Shown here piece by piece: positions 37,860 through 47,668 of a stretch of 64,000 bases of DNA. The position numbers were made by a program, and so were the translations under genes. The DNA is from a bacterium (GTDB taxonomy: Bacteria > Zhuqueibacterota > Zhuqueibacteria > Oleimicrobiales > Geothermoviventaceae), in contig JAPWUV010000013.1 in the NCBI GenBank assembly GCA_028275345.1, positions 33,210-97,209 of the forward strand, in the 5' to 3' direction. Each line of letters opens with the position of its first letter. Within the stretch, counting starts at the first letter, position 1. The notes below the pieces were generated by a model. That model worked only from the letters and a program-made list of their open reading frames with translations, was not told the DNA's origin and did no database searches.

Positions 37860-38296
37860 GGGTGATGGGGTGGGAAGGAGCTTGGCCACCCGACGTCCGA
37901 GCTGGGCAGGGGAGCCCCTTGGAATAGGCTGAGTTAGCACGGGTTTGCAGTAGAGCACTCGCCCAATGCTTCTCCGAAGCGCGGGATCGAGCGAAGGGTT
38001 CGTGATTGCGCAACCCGCTGTAATTACACAAGGAAAGCTCATCCCCCGGGACAAGGACGTTCGGGGAGCATATCGAACGCCGGGGGGGTCATGGGCTATC
38101 TTCCCAGCGAGCCTATGAAGCACGGCGGTAGCGATGGTCGCACTGAATGCGTATTTCACCAAAGGGGGGATATCGAGGGAGCGACGCAACCCTCTTTGCA
38201 GGATCTCCAGCAGATGGGCGAGAGGAAAGCAGACTAGCCATGGCGGCGGGCATTTTTTCGCCAGATACGGAACAGGACGGCGAACGAGGTCGCACG
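37860..38296. other. Intergenic region between sulfatase and alcohol dehydrogenase genes
   Basis: About 440 bp without a convincing gene. The alcohol dehydrogenase frame extends back to 38147 with an alternative ATG at 38240, but that stretch lacks family similarity. No clear promoter or terminator was found. Confidence 0.45.
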
Positions 38297-39463
38297 ATGC
38301 ACCCCCTGAGACTGATCTTACCGAGAGGACTTGTCTTTGGGCTCGGGTCGAGAAGAGACTTCCTCGAGGAGGCCTCGGGGCAAGCGTATCGAAGAGTACT
38401 TGTGGTGACTGCTCCCCCTGTGGCGCCATTGATCCAGGATCTCCTCCAGGCTTTGCGGGAGCGCGGCGTTTCGCTGCAGGTGCTGGCTCGGGTTGATCGC
38501 GAGCCGGACACGTGGATGCTCCAGACTGTGCTCCGGGAAGCCCATGATTTTGGTCCCGACTGTGTACTGGGCGTTGGAGGCGGAAGTGCCTTGGACGTGG
38601 CGAAACTGGCTGCTGCTTTGTACGGTTCCGATCAAACGCTGGATGAAATCTTCGGGACCTCTGGGCTTAGAAAGCGAACACTTCCGCTCGTCTGCATGCC
38701 CACCACAGCGGGCACCGGAAGCGAGGTTTCACCGAACGCCGTACTTTTGGACCCGTCTGACGGCCTGAAGAAGGCCGCGGTGAGTCCCTACTTGATACCG
38801 GATGCGGTGTACGTGGACCCGGAACTCACGGTCACATTGCCCCCGGAGACAACGGCTGGCACTGCATTCGACGCTCTGACACACTGTATTGAGGTTTATA
38901 CCAATCGCTTTGCGCATCCCCTAACTGACGCGTTTGCCCTAGAAGGCGTGCGATTGATCGCCAAACACTTGACCCGCGCTATAAGGAATGGACATGATCT
39001 GGAGGCCCGTTCTGCTTTGGCCCTGGGGAGCTTGTACGGGGGATTTGGCCTAGGACCTGTGAACACGGCCGCCGTCCACGCTCTCGCCTATCCCTTGGCC
39101 AGCCGGTACAAGATCCCGCATGGCCTTTCCAACGCTGTGCTTCTGCCGTACGTCATGGCCTTCAATGCCGAGGTACGACCGGAGCGGTACGCGGAGATTG
39201 CGCGGGTTCTGGGAGTCCAGACATGCGGGACGGACGTGGAAGTGGCGCTGGCCGGCGCCAAGGCGGTGTGGGAGCTGCTGTCGGAGTGCGGATTACCCCG
39301 GTCAATCCGAGCGCTGAATGTACTTGCAGAAGATCTCCCCGAATTGGCAGAACAAGCGATCGCCGTAACACGCCTCCTCAAGAACAACCCCAGAGATGTC
39401 GCATTCTCGGACGCCCTAACGATCTACCAGCAAGCATACAAAGGAGAATTGCCCCATGCGTAA
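38297..39463 (+). CDS. Iron-containing (group III) alcohol dehydrogenase
   Basis: 388 residues, the usual family length. The NAD-binding loop is 'GVGGGSALDVAK', followed by 'PTTAGTGSEVSPNAVL'. Metal-binding residues are expected in 'TAFDALTHCIEVY', 'AVHALAYPLASRYKIPHG' and nearby, with the family motif 'PHGLSNAVLLP'. It interconverts an alcohol and an aldehyde or ketone using NAD(P)H; in this gene set the substrate may be a sugar-derived aldehyde or a hydroxy acid. ATG 38297 has GAGGT (38286-38290) upstream. Its end overlaps the next start by 8 bp, so the module 38297-42667 is translated as one unit. Confidence 0.92.
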   Translation: MHPLRLILPRGLVFGLGSRRDFLEEASGQAYRRVLVVTAPPVAPLIQDLLQALRERGVSLQVLARVDREPDTWMLQTVLREAHDFGPDCVLGVGGGSALDVAKLAAALYGSDQTLDEIFGTSGLRKRTLPLVCMPTTAGTGSEVSPNAVLLDPSDGLKKAAVSPYLIPDAVYVDPELTVTLPPETTAGTAFDALTHCIEVYTNRFAHPLTDAFALEGVRLIAKHLTRAIRNGHDLEARSALALGSLYGGFGLGPVNTAAVHALAYPLASRYKIPHGLSNAVLLPYVMAFNAEVRPERYAEIARVLGVQTCGTDVEVALAGAKAVWELLSECGLPRSIRALNVLAEDLPELAEQAIAVTRLLKNNPRDVAFSDALTIYQQAYKGELPHA

Positions 39464-40376
39464 AGACGACCGAGTCAGAGCCCTCCTGCCGCGCGGTGTG
39501 GTTGTGCCCATGGTGACCCCGTGTACAACGAAGGGGGAGCTAGACGTAGAGGCGGCTGAGCGACTTGCGTCGCGGTTTGCGGCTGCGGATGCCGCGCCCT
39601 TTATTCTGGGCACGACGGGAGAGGGGCACTCGGTACCGCGAAAAGAGAAGGAGAGGCTCGCCGTGGCGGTGGTAGGGGCCGTTGGGGGTAAGCAGCCCGT
39701 GTACGCCTCAATCTCCGATAACTGCCTTCAGGATAGTATCGAGCTCGCCAATTGCTTCTTTGGGCTCGGGGTCACAGCTGTTGTTGCCCACCCTCCATTC
39801 TACTACCCCATCTCCGACGAGGGACTGATAGCTTATTTCGAGCGCCTTGCGGATAGCCTCCCAGGCCCACTCGTACTGTACAATATCCCCTCCACGACTC
39901 GAGTTTCGATTCCCTTGGAGGTGGTGGAGCGCCTGAGCCATCACCCCCGGATCGTTGGGCTGAAAGACTCCGAACGTGATTTGGATAGGCTGGAGCGGGC
40001 CGCGCCCCTGTGGGCAGGACGGGAGGACTTCTCGTTTCTAATCGGTTGGGCAGCCAAATCCCTTCATGGCCTGCGGCTCGGGGCAAAAGGGATAGTCCCA
40101 AATGCCGGAAACGTGGTACCCGAGCTTTTCCGCGATTTGTACGAAGCGGCCATCTCCGGACAGCTCGAACGGGCAAGTGAGCTCCAGGATAAGGCAGATC
40201 GGGTTGCGGCCATTTATCAGAGAGACCGCAACTTGTCACAGTCCCTGGCAGCGCTCAAAGGAATGTTGCAGGTTCTAGGCTTGTGCGGGGAGAGCGTGTG
40301 GCCCCCGCTCTTACCGTTAGGGAAGGGGGAACTTGCCGGGTTGGAGACAAAGATGCGAGAACTGGGCCTGATGTGA
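39456..40376 (+). CDS. DHDPS/N-acetylneuraminate lyase family aldolase
   Basis: A 306-residue TIM-barrel protein. The substrate carboxylate loop is GTTGEG (52-57), the catalytic tyrosine is Tyr142 in 'LYNIPS', and the Schiff-base lysine is Lys170 in 'GLKDSE'. The family covers dihydrodipicolinate synthase, sialic acid lyase, 2-keto-3-deoxy sugar acid aldolases and keto-deoxyglucarate dehydratase. Neighbours that act on sugar acids make a 2-keto-3-deoxy acid aldolase more likely than lysine synthesis. It lies between an Fe-dependent alcohol dehydrogenase and a PdxA-like gene with very short gaps. Confidence 0.9.
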   Translation: MRKDDRVRALLPRGVVVPMVTPCTTKGELDVEAAERLASRFAAADAAPFILGTTGEGHSVPRKEKERLAVAVVGAVGGKQPVYASISDNCLQDSIELANCFFGLGVTAVVAHPPFYYPISDEGLIAYFERLADSLPGPLVLYNIPSTTRVSIPLEVVERLSHHPRIVGLKDSERDLDRLERAAPLWAGREDFSFLIGWAAKSLHGLRLGAKGIVPNAGNVVPELFRDLYEAAISGQLERASELQDKADRVAAIYQRDRNLSQSLAALKGMLQVLGLCGESVWPPLLPLGKGELAGLETKMRELGLM

Positions 40377-40385
40377 GGGGAAACG

Positions 40386-41498
40386 GTGAGTTCCTCGACA
40401 ACAGCCGCCAGGTATGAAGACCGGCGCCCCATCATTGCCGTCACAATGGGCGACCCAGCGGGAGTAGGGCCAGAGATTCTTGTGAAGGCATTGGCCAGGC
40501 AGACGATGCGCCGCCTGTGCCGCCCATTGGTGGTAGGCGATGCCCGACTCATCGGCGAAGCCGTTAGGGTCGTGGGCGCTTGCTTGCACGTGCGAGCTGT
40601 ACAAGATCCGGCGGAGGCGACGTACCGACCGGGCGGTGTGGACGTTTTGCACCAGGATCTCCTCCACCCTACCCGGCTCGTGAGGGGGCGGCCAACGGCG
40701 GAGGGGGGACGCGCCGCATTCCTTTGTGTGAGGAAAGCGGTGGAACTGGCGCTTGCACATCAGGTGGAGGCCGTAGTCACTGCGCCGCTCAGCAAAGAAG
40801 CGTTGCACTTGGCGGGGTACAGGTACGCCGGGCATACGGAGATCCTTGCGGAGCTCACGGGTGCGGAGAACCCGACCATGCTCCTCGTGGCAGGCCGCAT
40901 GCGAGTGGCTCATGTTTCCACGCACGTGTCGCTGCGTGAAGCGTGCGATCGGGTGAAGAGGGAGCGGGTGTGTCAGGTAATCCGGTTGCTGCATGCTGCA
41001 TGTCTTCGGCTTGGAGTGACCAATCCCAGGATCGCGGTGGCCGGGCTGAACCCCCACGCCGGCGAGGCCGGGCTATTCGGCTGGGAGGAAGAAAGGGAAA
41101 TAGCCCCTGCTGTCGAGGAGGCACGACGGGGAGGGATCGAAGTCGATGGTCCTTTGCCCCCGGACACTGTGTTCGCGAAGGCCTACGGAGGAATGTACGA
41201 CGCAGTGGTGGCCATGTATCACGACCAGGGGCACATACCGGTCAAGCTAATTGGTTTTCGCTACGACAGACGGCGAGAACAATGGCGCAGTGTGAGCGGC
41301 GTGAACGTGACCCTCGGTTTGCCCATCGTGCGGACCTCGGTGGACCACGGAACGGCTTTTGACCTGGCGGGCACCGGAATGGCCAGTGAGGAGAGTCTGG
41401 TAGACGCCATCCGCCTGGCAGTCAACCTTTGCCGGGAACCAAGAACTGGACGGCCCCGAGAGGACGGGACCTCTTCGCAGGAGAAAGGACACGGATGA
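40386..41498 (+). CDS. PdxA-family 4-phospho-hydroxy-acid dehydrogenase
   Basis: 370 residues similar to 4-hydroxythreonine-4-phosphate dehydrogenase: 'AVTMGDPAGVGPEI' at the start, 'APLSKEAL', metal His in 'GHTEILAELTG', 'NPHAGEAGLFG' and 'MYHDQGHIPVKL'. PdxA works in vitamin B6 synthesis, but copies next to a DUF1537 kinase (here directly downstream, 4-bp overlap) are PdxA2-type. These oxidise and decarboxylate 4-phospho-D-threonate or -erythronate to dihydroxyacetone phosphate. The gene context favours that catabolic role. GTG start with TGAGGGGA just upstream. Confidence 0.9.
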   Translation: MSSSTTAARYEDRRPIIAVTMGDPAGVGPEILVKALARQTMRRLCRPLVVGDARLIGEAVRVVGACLHVRAVQDPAEATYRPGGVDVLHQDLLHPTRLVRGRPTAEGGRAAFLCVRKAVELALAHQVEAVVTAPLSKEALHLAGYRYAGHTEILAELTGAENPTMLLVAGRMRVAHVSTHVSLREACDRVKRERVCQVIRLLHAACLRLGVTNPRIAVAGLNPHAGEAGLFGWEEEREIAPAVEEARRGGIEVDGPLPPDTVFAKAYGGMYDAVVAMYHDQGHIPVKLIGFRYDRRREQWRSVSGVNVTLGLPIVRTSVDHGTAFDLAGTGMASEESLVDAIRLAVNLCREPRTGRPREDGTSSQEKGHG

Positions 41499-42667
41499 TC
41501 GCGGTGGTCGCGGATGATTTCACGGGGGCGGCGGAACTGGCGGGAGTCAGTCTGCGCTTCGGGCTGCGATGCGAACTTCAGAGCGGGGGTCCGTTTGAGG
41601 CGGGTGTGGACGTCATCGTCCTTGACACCAACACGAGGGCCGAGCTCCCGGCGGTGGCGGCGCGCTGTGTGGCAGAAGTTGCAGAAACGGTGCGTAGCTG
41701 GTCTCCCGAGTGGGTTTACAAGAAAACGGACTCCGTTCTGCGCGGGAATGTAGTGGAGGAAGTGCAAGCCTTCCGAGATGGGCTCAGGTCGCGGGGTGCA
41801 TTGCTCCTGCCGGGAAATCCGGCTCGGGGACGGGTTGTACGCGACGGGCGCCTTCTTGTGAACGGAGTGCCGCTCGACCAGTCGGAATTCGCAGAAGATC
41901 CCGAGTATCGCACCGTGTCCAGTGACGTGCTGCGACTTCTCGGTCTTCAGGGAGGGGAAGACGTGAGGCTGGTCCGGCCGGGGGAACCCATTCCAGAGGC
42001 AGGCCTCGTGATCGCTGAGGCTAGAGAGCCGGACGACGTGGATTGGTGGGCGACGCATCTTCCCGAAGGTTTTGTTCCGGCAGGGGCATCCGAGTTTTTT
42101 GCGGCCCTGGTACGGCGCCAGTTTGCCCCGAGACCTCCTCAGAAATCGCTTCTACCGGAAGTATTCCAAGGACGCATCCTGATCATTTGCGGTACTCGGA
42201 CGCAGGAGCAACTCCGACGGAACCCTTCCGTTCCCCTTTGCGAAGTTTTTCTTAGCGAGGACGGGGTTGATCCCGGCCGAAAGGTAGCCGACCAGTGCCA
42301 ACGAGCAGCGGAGCTTCTCCATCGATTCCATCGCCTGTTCCTCGTTCCGCGATCGGGGAGAAAGGGACGGGATCGCCACGGGCGGCTAACGTATCAGATC
42401 GCGGAGGTAGTGCAGCAGGTCATCGAACTTTGCCCCGTAGACGAGATCATCGTGGAAGGTGGCTCGACAGCCTCTACGATTGTTCGATCTCTTGGTTGGC
42501 TTCGCTGGGAGCCGGTTACTGAGCTGATTCCGGGAGTAGTCCGCTTGAGGTATTGCGGAGGCCCATCCCGATATCTTACGGTGAAGCCAGGAAGCTACGG
42601 CTGGCCGCAAGGAATGTTGGATCTGTTGGCGAGAGGATGCGTGAGCGTTGCGGGCAACGATCCGTGA
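41495..42667 (+). CDS. Four-carbon acid sugar kinase (DUF1537 family)
   Basis: 390 residues. The N-terminal domain starts 'MIAVVADDFTGAAELAG' and has 'YKKTDSVLRGNV'; the C-terminal nucleotide-binding domain has 'IIVEGGSTASTIVRSLGW' and 'LTVKPGSYGWP'. These are the hallmarks of D-threonate/D-erythronate kinases (DtnK/OtnK type), which phosphorylate the 4-hydroxyl of C4 sugar acids. The ATGA overlap with the PdxA-like gene points to a two-step route from a C4 acid to dihydroxyacetone phosphate. Which C4 or related acid is used cannot be read from sequence. The start has AGGAGAAAGG upstream. Confidence 0.9.
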   Translation: MIAVVADDFTGAAELAGVSLRFGLRCELQSGGPFEAGVDVIVLDTNTRAELPAVAARCVAEVAETVRSWSPEWVYKKTDSVLRGNVVEEVQAFRDGLRSRGALLLPGNPARGRVVRDGRLLVNGVPLDQSEFAEDPEYRTVSSDVLRLLGLQGGEDVRLVRPGEPIPEAGLVIAEAREPDDVDWWATHLPEGFVPAGASEFFAALVRRQFAPRPPQKSLLPEVFQGRILIICGTRTQEQLRRNPSVPLCEVFLSEDGVDPGRKVADQCQRAAELLHRFHRLFLVPRSGRKGRDRHGRLTYQIAEVVQQVIELCPVDEIIVEGGSTASTIVRSLGWLRWEPVTELIPGVVRLRYCGGPSRYLTVKPGSYGWPQGMLDLLARGCVSVAGNDP

Positions 42668-42716
42668 GGTCGGATTAGCTTCGGACCTACGGCAGAACAA
42701 GATCGAGGAGGATGGA

Positions 42717-44291
42717 ATGGGAAGACATACCTTGCACCCTCTGGACTATGTGGTTGTCCTCGCGTATCTGGCGATCGTGGTGTCGTTCGGGACGTCTTTT
42801 GCCCGCAAGCAGAAGAGCACCAAAGAGTACTACAAGGGCAGCGGCAAGATTCCCGCATGGGCGATCGGGATGTCCATCCTCGCCACTTTGATCAGCAGCA
42901 TCACCTTTCTCGCTTACCCCGGCGAAGGTTTTGCCATGAATTGGATCCGCTTGGTGCAAGGCCTCGTGGTGCCGTTGGCACTAATAGGGATGGTCTGGTT
43001 CATCGTCCCATTGTACCGCGAGGTGATCGGTCTGAGCGCCTACGAGTATTTCGAAGAGCGGTTCGGTTTTCTCGCGCGGCTGTACAGTTCCCTGGCGTTT
43101 GTCCTTACGCATTTTTCGAAGATGGGCACTGTGCTCTTCCTTCTTTCGCTTGCCCTTTCGAACATGATGGGTGTGAACACATACACCGTGATCTGGGTGG
43201 TTGGGGTTTCCGTGATCGTGTACACGCTGCTTGGAGGAATTGAGGCCGTGATCTGGCTTGACGTGACCCAGGGATTCATGCTGATAGGCGGCGGACTGCT
43301 CACGATTGCGCTGATTCTCCTGAAGATCCCTGGTGGAGCGGTGTCCGTGTTTACCTGTGCCGCGGAGAATGGCAAGATCGGTTTCGGACCGTACGATTTG
43401 GATTTCCATCGCTTGACCTTCGTCGTAATGGCTTTGAATGGGATCTTCTACGCCGTTCAGAAGTACGGTACTGACCAGACCATCGTCCAGCGCTATCTGG
43501 TTGCCGAGTCAGATAAGAAAGCCATCCGTGCTGCGTTGATGGGCGTTTTCTTGTGCGTCCCCGTGTGGACGCTGTTCATGTTCATCGGCACGTGCCTCTT
43601 CTGTTTCTACAATAGCGGCAAGGCGGTTCTTCCCGAAGGAATTCGAGCGGACGCGGTATTCCCACATTTCATCGTCACCCAGTTACCAGCAGGGGTGACG
43701 GGCGTCGTCCTGGCAGCGCTCGTGGCGGCGGCGTTATCCAGTCTGGACTCGGATCTGAACTGCCTCTCGGCGATTGGGGTGAAGGACTATTTCGATCGCT
43801 TCCGGCCGAAGGCTTCGGAACGAACCCGTCTCCTGGTAGGGAAGTTGATCGTGGCGATTTCCGGTCTGGCATCAACAGTTGTCGCCACGTTCTACGTCAA
43901 GGCGGGGAACGAAGGGGTGCTGGGGATCATCTTCACCCTTTACGCTATCTTTTCAGGGGGCATTGCGGGCCTTTTCCTCTTGGGACTAGCCAGTCCGAGA
44001 ACGAACAAGGAGGGGGCCTACATTGGGATGGCCGCATGTGTGCTTTTTACCGGCTGGGCCGTTTTGACGTCCACACCCATCGGGTTCGGTGAGAACAAGC
44101 GCCTGCTGCTTGATCTGGGCAGATATAACTACAGCCACCACGAGTACATGCTCGGTGTGTATAGCCATCTGGTTCTATTCGTCGTTGGTTACCTCGCCAG
44201 TTTCCTCTTCAAGCGCCCGCCAGCACCCAAGACCCTCACGCTCTATGGCTGGAGGGAACGGCTCGCCCGCCGCGAAGCGCAGGGCAAGTAG
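42717..44291 (+). CDS. Sodium:solute symporter (SSS family)
   Basis: A 524-residue multi-spanning protein with SSS features: 'KQKSTKEYYKGSGKIPAW' after helix 1, 'ILATLISSITFLAYPG' in helix 2, 'YTLLGGIEAVIWLDVTQ' and 'LAALVAAALSSLDSDLNC' in the sodium-site region. It resembles sugar and sialic-acid type SSS carriers. It follows the C4-acid kinase by 49 bp, with GAGGAGG (42705-42711) before the ATG, so it may import the acid degraded by the preceding four genes. Confidence 0.9.
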   Translation: MGRHTLHPLDYVVVLAYLAIVVSFGTSFARKQKSTKEYYKGSGKIPAWAIGMSILATLISSITFLAYPGEGFAMNWIRLVQGLVVPLALIGMVWFIVPLYREVIGLSAYEYFEERFGFLARLYSSLAFVLTHFSKMGTVLFLLSLALSNMMGVNTYTVIWVVGVSVIVYTLLGGIEAVIWLDVTQGFMLIGGGLLTIALILLKIPGGAVSVFTCAAENGKIGFGPYDLDFHRLTFVVMALNGIFYAVQKYGTDQTIVQRYLVAESDKKAIRAALMGVFLCVPVWTLFMFIGTCLFCFYNSGKAVLPEGIRADAVFPHFIVTQLPAGVTGVVLAALVAAALSSLDSDLNCLSAIGVKDYFDRFRPKASERTRLLVGKLIVAISGLASTVVATFYVKAGNEGVLGIIFTLYAIFSGGIAGLFLLGLASPRTNKEGAYIGMAACVLFTGWAVLTSTPIGFGENKRLLLDLGRYNYSHHEYMLGVYSHLVLFVVGYLASFLFKRPPAPKTLTLYGWRERLARREAQGK

Positions 44292-44508
44292 GGTTTGATG
44301 CAAGGTTGGCGAAGGAACGCGACTGGGGGAATCATAGCGGGGCGGTGGCCTTCCGTCGCTCGGCCGGGAGCGACGGGGAGGATTTGCGCTTCGTTCGAGC
44401 GAGCGTTGGTGACGCTGGATTGGGGGGCAAGTCACCCGTGGGGAGGCGACGGCGAACAAGCACAGAGCGTGGTGGTCGGAATCTCATGTTGACGGAGGGA
44501 GATAGGAC

Positions 44509-46443
44509 ATGAAGCGCCCCCCCTTGGCAGCGCTGGGATGCTGGACTGCGGGTGTCGCGCTTTGCCTCACGGCATTCCGGGTTCTGGCCGCCTCCGGAGA
44601 AGGGGAGGACCCGGTCCTTTATGTGGGCGACCGGCAGCCTGACAAGCGTTTTTACGACGGCCTACTGCCACATGCGGTGGGAGTGCACAGCGTCCAGGTA
44701 TTCCGGGCAAATCGCTCCCAGGCGCCGGAGGGGGGCCTGCAGGGGTGGACCTACAATCATGCCCCGATGCTCGCCTACTGGAGAGGCCGCTTTTGGCTCC
44801 AGTACCTGAGCAATCCGAAAGAGGAGCACAACGCCCCGGGTAGGACGTTGATTACGAGCTCCAAGGATGGTTACCATTGGGATCCCCCGCGGGTCGCGTT
44901 TCCGGTGATCTACCTGCCGGAAATCGAGTGGCGCGGTTACAGGATTCCCCGAGGCACCCCTGCGGTTATGCACCAGCGGATGGGCTTCTACGTGGCGCCG
45001 AATGGCCGCTTGCTCACCATCGGCTTCTATAGCTATTGTCCAAACCCACGCGTAGGTCCCAACAACGGGCAAGGTATTGGCCGAGTGGTGCGAGAAATCT
45101 ATCCTGACGGCAATTTCGGCCCGATCTATTTCATCCGTTATAACCGCCATGCGGGCTGGGACGAATCGAACACCCCCTGGTTCCCTTTCTACAAGACGTC
45201 TCCGGACTCCGGTTTCATAGCGGCTTGTGATTCCTTGCTCGCCAATCGGCTCGTCCGTCTTCAGTGGTGGGAGATGGAGCAGGTATACGACGATAGCTTC
45301 TATACGTTTATACCTCCTCCGGGGGAAGTCGTCAAAGCCCTGTGCTTTTTCCACCGAGCTGACGGCGCAGTGGTGGCGCTTTGGAAGGGGCAACGGTCAG
45401 CCTTGAGCTTCGACGAGGGGCGCACATGGACACCCCTCTTGCGCAATAGCACCTTATTGGATTGCAACGCGAAGGTGTGGGGCCAGCGCACCGATGACGG
45501 TCGGTACGCGCTGGTGTACAATCATTCGGCCACGCGGCGGAACCGTTTTCCGCTGGTGGTGATCACGGGCGAAGACGGGCACAGGTTTTCGGATATGCTG
45601 TGCGTGGTTGGCGAAGTTCCTCCCGTCCGATATCAGGGTTTGCATAAGAACCCTGGCCCTCAATATATCCGCGGAATTGTGGAAGGGAACGGAGATCCCC
45701 CAGGCCAGCATCTTTGGGTCACTTACAGTATGAGCAAAGAGGATATTTGGGTGAGCCGGATTCACGTACCCATCGCTGGGGTGGAGCAGGAGAAAGTCGA
45801 AGAGACTTTCGACGGGATTACGATGGTCGGCGATTTGACTCGCTGGAATCTGTACATGCCGCAATGGGCGCCGACCGAGATCGCCGAGGACCCGGAAGGA
45901 CGCCACGGGCGCGTGCTCCGACTGGTGGACGAGGAACCCTACGACTACGCAGTGGCGGAGCGCGTATTTCCGGAAACCGATCGTGCCGAAGTGCGCTTTG
46001 AGGTGAATCTGGTGAGCTTGGGACACGCAAACCTGGAAATCGAGGTTCAGAGTCAGCGGGGCGAACGCCCTCTCAAGTTGCGGTTGGATTCGGAGTTCTT
46101 GTCGGTGGACATCGGGAAGGTGGAGAACGTGGAACCCATTCCGATTCGGACTGGCTGTTGGTACACCGTGAAATTGATGATCGATTGCGCGCAGTCCAAG
46201 TATCGGCTCGAACTCGCTGGGGACGGGGCTGCTCACAGGAGAGAAGTGCCTTTCGCGCGGCCGGTGAAGTCAGTGGGAAGACTCGTGTTTCGCACAGGCC
46301 CATGGCGCGGGGACGTCCGGTTGGCTGTGCTGGACGGCGAGCCCGGGACGCCGGGAATTGACCAGGAGGACTTGCCCGGTGCCGACTTCAAGGTTGCCCC
46401 GAGCGTATTCCTGATCGATGACATTGTTGCTGGACCCTCTTGA
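44509..46443 (+). CDS. Exported propeller plus C-terminal beta-domain protein, candidate carbohydrate-active enzyme
   Basis: 644 residues with signal peptide (1-27, ending FRVLA). Residues about 35-425 contain repeated strand units with conserved blocks shared with the protein at 51718: 'GWTYNHAPMLAYW' (His84), 'VMHQRMGFYVAPNGRLL' (155-169), 'YFIRYNRHAGW' (His214), 'WGQRTDDGRYALVYNHSAT', 'GLHKNPGPQYIRGIVEGNG'. The rest (about 440-640) looks like a concanavalin-type beta-sandwich. The layout is like sialidase-fold propeller enzymes such as PL24/PL25 lyases and GH145, where a histidine on a propeller strand is catalytic. That likeness is my inference; I cannot name a family. Confidence 0.65.
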   Translation: MKRPPLAALGCWTAGVALCLTAFRVLAASGEGEDPVLYVGDRQPDKRFYDGLLPHAVGVHSVQVFRANRSQAPEGGLQGWTYNHAPMLAYWRGRFWLQYLSNPKEEHNAPGRTLITSSKDGYHWDPPRVAFPVIYLPEIEWRGYRIPRGTPAVMHQRMGFYVAPNGRLLTIGFYSYCPNPRVGPNNGQGIGRVVREIYPDGNFGPIYFIRYNRHAGWDESNTPWFPFYKTSPDSGFIAACDSLLANRLVRLQWWEMEQVYDDSFYTFIPPPGEVVKALCFFHRADGAVVALWKGQRSALSFDEGRTWTPLLRNSTLLDCNAKVWGQRTDDGRYALVYNHSATRRNRFPLVVITGEDGHRFSDMLCVVGEVPPVRYQGLHKNPGPQYIRGIVEGNGDPPGQHLWVTYSMSKEDIWVSRIHVPIAGVEQEKVEETFDGITMVGDLTRWNLYMPQWAPTEIAEDPEGRHGRVLRLVDEEPYDYAVAERVFPETDRAEVRFEVNLVSLGHANLEIEVQSQRGERPLKLRLDSEFLSVDIGKVENVEPIPIRTGCWYTVKLMIDCAQSKYRLELAGDGAAHRREVPFARPVKSVGRLVFRTGPWRGDVRLAVLDGEPGTPGIDQEDLPGADFKVAPSVFLIDDIVAGPS

Positions 46444-46537
46444 AAAAACCCCCGCGCCAGGATGCTCTTCGATGAGCTTACGTTGCGGAAGATTTCGGGC
46501 ATCCCCACGCTCCTCGACGTTTTCGTTGGCAAGGCCG

Positions 46538-47668
46538 ATGAACCCGCGAGAGCGCTACCTCTGCACGCTACTTTTCCAAGCACCCGATAAGGTCCCCTTC
46601 GAGCCGGGGCGCCCACGCAAGAGCACGCTCGAGCGATGGCGGAGGGAGGGGCTGCCGGCGAAGGTGGACTGGTTCCGGTATCTCTGTGGCGTGCTTGGAA
46701 TTGCCCCGGGCTCAGCAGACGACCCTTGGGGAGGATGCCTCGTCAACTTCCGCATGAACCCTACGTTCGAGGAGAAAACGCTCGAACACCGTGGCGGGCA
46801 TTTGCTCGTCCAGGATTGGATGGGCAACATCGTGGAGATATCTGAGGAGTATGATTTCACCTACCTCCGCGATCCTGTCGACTTCGTCACGCGAAAGTGG
46901 CACGCATTCGTCGTTTCGAACCCCCAGGATTTTGAAGCGAAGATCAAGTGGCGGTACAATCCCGAAGACCCTTCCCGGTATCCCCCCGATTTTGAGGAGT
47001 TAGCTCAAGAGCTAAAGGGTCGTGACTTCATCCTGACCATGACAATCCCAGGCCCTTTCTGGCAGCTTCGAGATTGGTGTGGTTTTGAGTCCCTTTGCAT
47101 AATGTTTGCGGAACAACCCGATTTTGTGCGAGAGATGCTCGAGTTTTGGTGTGAGTTTGTTTCGCGCACCATGGCAAGGGTGCTGGATGCCGGTATCGTG
47201 GACCGGCTGTGGATCAATGAGGACATGGCGTATAAATCGAAGAGCATGATCAGTCCGAGAATGGTCCGCGAATTTCTGCAACCCGTATGGTCCCGCTGGG
47301 CGAGGGAGGCCCGGGAGGCGGGCGTCCGGCTTATAGACGAGGACTCGGATGGCTACGTGGCGGAGTTGATCCCCATCTGGATCGAGTCGGGAATCAATGT
47401 GTGCGATCCGTTGGAGGTCGCTGCCGGCAACGATATCGTGGCCTATCGGCGCCAGTTTGGGCGCCGAATGGCTTTCCGCCAAGGAATCGACAAGCGAGCT
47501 ATCGCCAAGGGAGGGGAAGCCATTCAGTTGGAGATAGCAAGGATAGAGCCTGTGGTACGCGACGGCGGCTACATTCCAGGCTGCGATCATGGGGTACCCC
47601 CAGACATCTCATGGGAGGACTTCGTCCACTATTCGAGACTCTTGGCAGAGATCACGGGGTGGTTGTGA
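46538..47668 (+). CDS. Uroporphyrinogen decarboxylase-fold protein
   Basis: A 376-residue TIM-barrel protein of the UroD superfamily: 'NPRERYLCTLLFQAPDKVPF' at the start, 'WINEDMAYKSKSMISPRMV', 'SGINVCDPLEVAAGND', and a C-terminal 'RDGGYIPGCDHGVPPDISW'. True UroD decarboxylates uroporphyrinogen III, but divergent members near sugar genes resemble the corrinoid methyltransferases MtaA/CmuA. No corrinoid protein is present here. Its stop overlaps the start of a second UroD-like gene. A role in O-demethylation or C1 transfer from a methylated sugar is only a guess. Confidence 0.75.
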   Translation: MNPRERYLCTLLFQAPDKVPFEPGRPRKSTLERWRREGLPAKVDWFRYLCGVLGIAPGSADDPWGGCLVNFRMNPTFEEKTLEHRGGHLLVQDWMGNIVEISEEYDFTYLRDPVDFVTRKWHAFVVSNPQDFEAKIKWRYNPEDPSRYPPDFEELAQELKGRDFILTMTIPGPFWQLRDWCGFESLCIMFAEQPDFVREMLEFWCEFVSRTMARVLDAGIVDRLWINEDMAYKSKSMISPRMVREFLQPVWSRWAREAREAGVRLIDEDSDGYVAELIPIWIESGINVCDPLEVAAGNDIVAYRRQFGRRMAFRQGIDKRAIAKGGEAIQLEIARIEPVVRDGGYIPGCDHGVPPDISWEDFVHYSRLLAEITGWL

